From Chimonanthus salicifolius (taxonomy: Eukaryota; Streptophyta; Magnoliopsida; Laurales; Calycanthaceae), in the NCBI GenBank assembly GCA_013350335.1, contig CM023542.1:806001-870000 (forward strand): DNA of 64,000 bases, read 5' to 3'. The position numbers were made by a program, and so were the translations under genes. The notes beneath the pieces were generated by a model that searched no databases, had not been told where the DNA came from, and saw only the letters and a list, made by a program, of their open reading frames with translations. Positions 58,061 to 64,000 of the stretch are shown here, piece after piece; position 1 is the stretch's first letter; each line of letters starts with the position of its first letter.

Positions 58061-60040
58061 AAGAGTGTGTGTTAGTGAAGTCAATCCAATCACACTTCAA
58101 AATTCAAAATTTAACGAAAATCATTCTCAAACCAATCCTCATCACCGATTCTAGAAATCAGTGGAGCAATCATCTCCCTGAAGAAATCAAATCAAATAGA
58201 GATTCTCTCTAATTTTTGTATATAATGTAATCAATCACTCTCTCTTTGTATCAAAGAATTCATAGAGAAAATTCATTTTATCAAAATTTAGAGTGCAAAA
58301 CCCTCAAATGCATTAAATTTTAATTTGTTACTAATGCGAAGGATTTTTCATAAATATAATGTATATCTTTTTCAAAAATTCCTTTTTGCATTAAGAGATT
58401 CCTTTGGACATTTGAGAGTGATAGCAAGACCCACATCGAGTGCAAGTGACAAATATGGCCACTGTAGAGAGTAACACGTCAAATCATGTACAACCTTTGT
58501 GTCACCCACACACTTATGATTAGTCAATTTTTTGATATATTTAATAAATTACATAAAGAAAGATTTCATTGAAAAAAAAAAGGAAAAAGAAAAATATATT
58601 ATTATACAAGGTTCATATGAACCATCCTAATATAAAAATTAAAAAACTCTCACCAAAGAAAAATTTCCTTCAACTCCATGTGCACTAGCCCCTTACAAAA
58701 CATAGATCACATGTAATAACAACATAAAATAACACAATCAACACATAATATTTAAGTTGAGTTAAAGACGAAGTAATTTGTTATTTTATTAAATTATGGA
58801 TTCAAATTACATAGACTTTATATAAAATTTGATTTTTTTATCATTATTCTTAAATTATAAAAATAGATAATTTTAATATTTTTTATAATAAAAGGTGTCT
58901 AGATGTCTCATTCAACTACTTCTTTGGGTCATGTGAAAATCCAAATTAAGTAAAGCTACGGGAGTGGCCCTTCGGATTATTAATTTTAATAATGATGAAG
59001 ATTGAATCAAATAAACGCTAACCTTCATAAAAGATAAATTTAATAATGAAGGAGTAATTGTTAAGAAATTATTTTAAGTTCCAATTTTAATGAAGTATGG
59101 TAATAATTCATTGTCTACCAAACCAGGAAAGAAAGGTATCTTCGAAGACGGAAGTTTAAAAGAGAGACGAAATCATTTGCAAATCTTCCAAAGTCCAAAA
59201 GTATAAATCATTACTTACAGCAGAAGTCAGTGGTAGAAAGTGGAAAATGATACTTATCTTTTACGCAAAGGGTCGACTAAGACTTCTAGCCAATCGAAGA
59301 AGAAATCGAGTGAGAGAAAGTCATTGGCATTTTCAGTTTGCCCGCGACCCGTTCGACAAAATGCCAATCCAAAGCAAAGTCGATGCAGACTTGGTTCGCA
59401 TCCTTTCTTCCTCTTATCTTAGCCGCAGTTCTTTCGCATACGTTCCTGTAATGTGACTTCCGATCATCCCTGCGTTCGGTTTGTACGTACACCTTTTATT
59501 TATTTATTTAAAAGGTGTTAAATACCATCAGACAGTATTTCTTTGTTTAAAAATAACTAAAGAATTTTTATATGCCTCTAAAAGTATATATTTTATTGTT
59601 TGAATTTAAAAGTATATATATTCTATTGACTTTTTATTTTAATAAATATTTTAAAAAGTTGAAAAATGTGATGACTGAAACTTCAAATTAGCGATATTTT
59701 TAGTGTAAAATAATAAAAATATCTTTAGTATATATTTGTATATACATACGGCTCTGCTTCAGCTATTCAATGGGTCCATTAAAGTGGGCTGGGCTCGTGT
59801 TTGTCAATCGGTGATCTATACACAGTGGAGGTCTTATTCTATGGAATATGGATGACTCATCACCACTTACTACTGGCACTTTTCTGTTAATGGTATATTC
59901 CACTGTACCTATCTGATGTCAGTAAAAGCTGTGTTTGATGTCAGCGCCTCGGCTTCTGTGGCTTCCATTTTATCTTAATACCAACCGATTCATTCTCATC
60001 CGTTAATGAAGCATCCACCTCTTACTGCCTGCTATCCGCC
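58061..60040. other. Intergenic region
   Basis: The first 260 bases may be copia 3' LTR remnant. The rest is AT-rich. The small frames at 59240-59456 show no family features. The last few hundred bases are the promoter and 5' UTR of the next gene. Confidence 0.5.
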
Positions 60041-62351
60041 ATGAAATTAGCTCAGAAAATTCTCCGGCGTGCATCGTCGAAATCAAATTCTGGCAAAAGG
60101 ATCTACCGGTGTGAGGCACCGGAGGTGGAGAGAGTGAGTGGCGTAGTTAAGGCAGTGGTTGATTCTCCCTCTGATTTCAATGAAGACGCATTCCTGGAAT
60201 ATGATCCCACACCTTACAATGGTGGGTATGATATAGATCTCACCTATGGCAAACCGCTTCCTCCATCTGATGCAATTTGCTATCCTCGTTCTGATTGGAA
60301 CCCAAATTCGAAGAATTTAAAGGAGTTCTCTTATGGGTCTGTGATTGCACCTTATGGCCAACAACCCGTTGATCATGAAAAGCCTCAAAATAGTGGTGGA
60401 TTAGCAGAGCATCATGAGGAGGATAAGCCTTCTAACGCAGGCAATGGGAGCTGGCTCAGCAATCCTGTTCCTGGCAGTGATTATGACTTTTGGAATGGAG
60501 GTATTTTCTCTTATGGCAATGGGTATGACTGCGATGACTACAAAAGTCCTGTGGAACCATACCAAGGTGCAGAAGGGCAGTGCAATTGTGTGAATGGGAT
60601 GACAGAAACTCAAGCCGGATATGATTCTTACCCGAGTTATGCTAAAACTTGTGAAGATCTCTTCAATAATTGGCTTTGTCCATTTAGAAATGGTGTAGAT
60701 AACTATGCCCTACGCCCTGCAGAAACACCAAGCAATGGAAATCAATGGAATGGGACTGCAGATTACTTGTTTGGTGTTTCATATCCGTATGGTGGAAGTG
60801 GAGAAGAGAACCGTACATATGCAACTCCTACTTATGCTTATGAAAAGCACAGCCATGAGCAGCCCCACTATGCTTTTGTCGAGTACAAAGAACCTCATGT
60901 TTATAATTTGCAGAGGCATGAGCAGCCCCAGTATTCTTTTCTTGAGTATAAAGAACCTTATGCTTATGAAAAGCACAGCCACGAGCAGCCTCAATATGCA
61001 CTTGTTGAATATAGAGAACAATCATGGTCTCCAAGACCAACCTACTACCATGGGCATGAGGAAGAAGTTTATACCAAGACTGAATATGTGAGTAACCGAC
61101 ACAGTCTGAATCCTACATCTTGCCATATTCAATATGTTTCTTTTCAATTTTTTGTACATTATCAACAAATGTGTTAAATCTCTGGAGAAAAAACACTTGC
61201 TTCCAAAGTAAGAAAAAAGACCCTAGAGATGTAGAGAAGGAATTAATGGTTTTTGAAGAATGTGAGGGATGGTGACTTGAAATTGACAAATTATATAGAA
61301 GGTAGGTGTCCCACATCCTCTATTTGACTACCATAGACTTTTTACAAATTATTATCCCTTCTAATGAGTCTTCTCCTATTAGCGATGAACTGAAGAAGTT
61401 ACCCCAAGAAACTCATTTCTTCAGCTGTTGATCTTCTTGGCCATGTCTTGGTTGGTTACTGTCCTTACCTGACTAATTTGATTATAAAACAAAAGCCCTC
61501 TTTTTTATCTTCATTACATGTATTCTACAGATTTCTCATTCTGAAAAGCACATCCATGAGGAGGCCAGTCATGATGACAGCAAATATAGTGAATTGTCAT
61601 GGTTCCAAAATCCGAGCTATTACAATGCTAATCCAGACGAATGGTACCATGGTTCGAAATATGTGAGTAGAGAATCCCCTCTGTATCATACATACTACTA
61701 TAGCTTCACATCATTTTCCTTTGTCTGTAGTTTAACTTCATATGCATTAAAACAATTCAACTCAAACAATAAGATCTCTAATCTGATGATATTTATGAAG
61801 TTTTAGGTGGGGGGCTTGGCCTAAATGTTGTAAAAATGAAGGGAATTTTAAGTCCTGGGTCTTATATTTATGTGGCAATAGCGATATTATAATGATGTCA
61901 TCATGGAAAGGCAAAAGCCTTTCAAAGGAAGGATATTGGTAATTCTCCTGAATCTGTCTCATGCATGGTTGACAAAAAGTATTAAAAACAGTTTAGGAAA
62001 TCAATATTTCTCTTGAATGGTTGACAAAGAATGTTAAAAACAGTGTATTCATTAGAATTCACACAAGATCCTTTAGCAGAGTTGTGTTTGTTTGTTGTTG
62101 CAACTATAAAGGTTATAGGTTTGAGTCCTGTGGGCATTGGATAAGCTGTTATTCCATGAATAAGCCATTGAAAATCCTATCATAACTGCCAACCCCAGAT
62201 AGATGGGACAACTGGCTTTGACAAGGACAGCGATGATGATGATGATACATCAAATACACTCAGCTCCATGCCCCAGAGAAGTAGAGACAGTGAAAATAAA
62301 TTTGAAGAGAAATCTGTGATACAAATTTCAAAGGAGAAAAAGATTCAGTAA
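60041..62351 (+). CDS. Uncharacterised acidic, Tyr-rich protein (At5g39570-like)
   Basis: Three exons join in frame: 60041-61087, 61531-61662 and 62199-62351, each with GTGAGT donors and CAG acceptors, giving 443 residues. Residues about 48-85 (FLEYDPTPYNGGYDIDLTYG, PLPPSDAICYPRS) match the conserved N-terminal motif of the plant At5g39570/At3g29075 family. One member is described as a phospholipase D-regulated protein. No enzymatic domain is known for the family. From about 265 to 340 there are imperfect repeats around AYEKHSHEQPQYA and VEYKEP. The C-terminal end has a DSDDDDDT acidic run and a lysine-rich tail. Overall it looks intrinsically disordered. The N-terminus here starts MKLAQKILRRASSKS, a basic stretch that At5g39570, as I remember it, does not have. 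Confidence 0.85.
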
Positions 62352-62591
62352 TCATTTGTGCCATATTTACAGTGGCTGTGTACAGATGTGGATTGTCAAA
62401 ATCAAATATCAAATAATTCCTTGTTGTATATGACCTATGATGCCCACATACTGTGTTGTACTCTCAATATTGTGAAGTACTAAAATGCTCCACTACCTAC
62501 TAAACACTTATAGATTATGCTTTTACTACAGTACTTAACATTTAGTACTTGAGGATGAACAAGGATTGAAATTGGAGAAGTGTGAGCAGGA
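62352..62591. other. 3' flank of the At5g39570-like gene
   Basis: This holds the 3' UTR and flank. It has no other readable feature before the primer-binding-site-like sequence that begins at about 62592. Confidence 0.5.
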
Positions 62592-64000
62592 CAAGCTTTG
62601 ATACCAAATCTGATGCATGACAAATCAAAATATTAGAAACCTATATCTAAATGCTAGTTGGATGCCTTTATGAGAATGCAAAATGTGTGTGGTGAATCTT
62701 TGAATGACATGCAACCTATAACCATGATTTACATAAGATGTGAGAGAGAGAAAATAATATTAAACAAAGATTAAAGCAAAAAATTAAGGCAAATTCACAC
62801 TCAAAATTAATCAAAGAGATTCAGTGTAAAATGCCTCAAAAGACTAATTAAATCACACCAAACCATGTCCTAGGTCTTCTACATTTAAAAATCAGTCATC
62901 CAACGGATGAACTAGGCCTATGAGATCACCTAGGATTTGCCAAAGGAATTAGAGTTTGTTATGTTTTTAATTTTCAAGCAAAGGAAGGTCTCAAATAGGT
63001 TCATATAGTAGGTTAGGGTTAGATTTATAGGTCTAAGATAGGGATCTAGAGGTTGGGGTGCAAATTAGGGGAAAATAGGGCCAAAAGGGGCATGTACAGA
63101 TGTCCATTCAGACTGGTGGGTCCCGACGGGGTTTTGGTTGCTGATGGTGGGTTGGGTCCTTGTTTGCCTAAGGTTAGGGTTTGGATGAAAAGGGGACAAG
63201 AATAAGGAGTAGAAAGAGGGAGAAAGTGGGAAAAAAAAAAGGAAAAAGAAGAAGAAAAAGGAGGATGAGGATTTGTACTTTCAGTCACACAGGGTTCCTT
63301 GATCTCACACAAAGGAGGCAAAATGAGTCACACCAAATCTGCAGATGGGAGAAACTTGAATTTCTTCTTTCATTAATTATTTCATTATCATCTTTAAAAG
63401 TATTTCTTACAACTATTTCTAAAAGAAAGACTCTCTTAGAAACCCTAGACACATGTGACTTAAGTCACACATATAAACGATCTAAAACCATAAAAACAAG
63501 TAAAAGTCTATAACAATTTTGGAACCATACAAACTAAAACAATACGACACCAATAAAAGATAACAAAAACAAATGCTCGGATGGTGCTGAATTAACGGTC
63601 AAATTTGTCCAATCTAGATGATGTAAATGGATTGATCGAGCCAAATCTTCAAATCCCCTTCTTGATCAACATACAATATGGGTTGTACATGACTCTATCT
63701 ATCTTTATTCATGGTCGGATATATTAGAAATACACACAAAATCGTCATCTAACCATGTTGAGGAAAAATCTAGATTCCAATGTATCTTTCTTTGTTGATG
63801 TCCCATGTTGTCCTCGTCAAAGTGGGTGAACATTCTACAATGAAAATTTAAATTCTAGAAAATTTATGACATGTAAGGACATTTTAAAAGTTCTCCATCA
63901 ATACAACTAAGTTAATGGATCTTCTCCAAAAATACAATATATAAATTCAGCACAAATAAGAGCAAAAATGGCCCCTTTAACACCTTTCAAAAAAAGAATG
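62592..64000 (-). mobile_element. Possible copia LTR with primer-binding site, running off the window
   Basis: On the minus strand TTTGGTATCAAAGCTTG (62592-62608) resembles the initiator-tRNA-Met primer-binding site TGGTATCAGAGC with one mismatch. It directly follows CATGCATCA, an LTR 3'-end form, so an LTR would extend rightward from 62611 (plus strand TGATGCATGACAA). The far end was not found and may lie beyond 64000. The rest of this stretch has no gene; the GAAAAA-rich frame at 63181-63513 is low-complexity. Confidence 0.4.

Noticed and set aside
62090..62160. tRNA-like B box (GGTTTGAGTCC-like) in the last intron of the At5g39570-like gene
   Set aside because: No A box at a sensible distance and no cloverleaf, so I do not call a tRNA or SINE.
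63181..63513. 110-residue frame near the right edge
   Set aside because: It is lysine/arginine-rich low-complexity sequence from a GA-rich tract, with no domain.

Overview
This is nuclear DNA from a flowering plant. It holds eight widely spaced genes with plant intron structure, and every identifiable protein belongs to a plant family: a PP2C phosphatase, plastid anthranilate phosphoribosyltransferase, an F-box/LRR protein, hydroxyproline O-arabinosyltransferase, a SIN3-like corepressor, a CYP716-type P450, a receptor-like LRR protein and an At5g39570-like protein. Long introns carrying transposable elements and a dense mix of hAT, Mutator, Tourist, copia, gypsy, LINE and SINE remnants fit a medium or large genome. 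A non-grass angiosperm is likely. I cannot name the species.

Layout: 2.4-7.6 kb (+) PP2C phosphatase. 9.1-16.1 kb (-) anthranilate phosphoribosyltransferase in ten coding exons, probably with a 5' UTR exon near 17.85 kb. 20.5-21.9 kb (+) single-exon F-box/LRR gene with a 5' UTR intron. 24.5-31.6 kb (-) hydroxyproline O-arabinosyltransferase in eight exons, one intron being GC-AG. 35.3-42.3 kb (-) a short SIN3-like gene. 44.3-47.5 kb (-) a CYP716-type P450 in three exons. 50.8-53.9 kb (+) an LRR receptor-like protein gene broken by two frameshifts. 60.0-62.4 kb (+) an acidic, tyrosine-rich protein. The genes do not form a pathway or cluster; they are ordinary neighbours. Exon joins were checked by hand: each listed gene except the LRR one keeps an open frame across all proposed introns.

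The spaces between genes, and several introns, are built largely from transposable elements. Seven were bounded by target-site duplications read directly: solo LTRs at 13159-13959 (AAGAT) and 54443-57599 (ATATT), hAT-like elements at 22797-23255 (GATGAGAG), 35502-35916 (ATAAACAT) and 48120-49360 (ATCGGTAC/T), and Mutator-like elements at 25842-26225 (imperfect 9 bp) and 39612-41464 (ATGACAATC). A Tourist-like MITE at 4243-4513 has TTA flanks.

The observations most worth following are the C-terminally truncated, PAH3-less SIN3-like gene whose introns hold a hAT and a Mutator-like element, the palindrome cluster inside the 3.2-kb gypsy solo LTR, the CCGATATCGG-rich hAT family, and the two frameshifts in the LRR gene. 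I found no CRISPR array, operon, rRNA or functional tRNA gene, and no system that is clearly new to biology.
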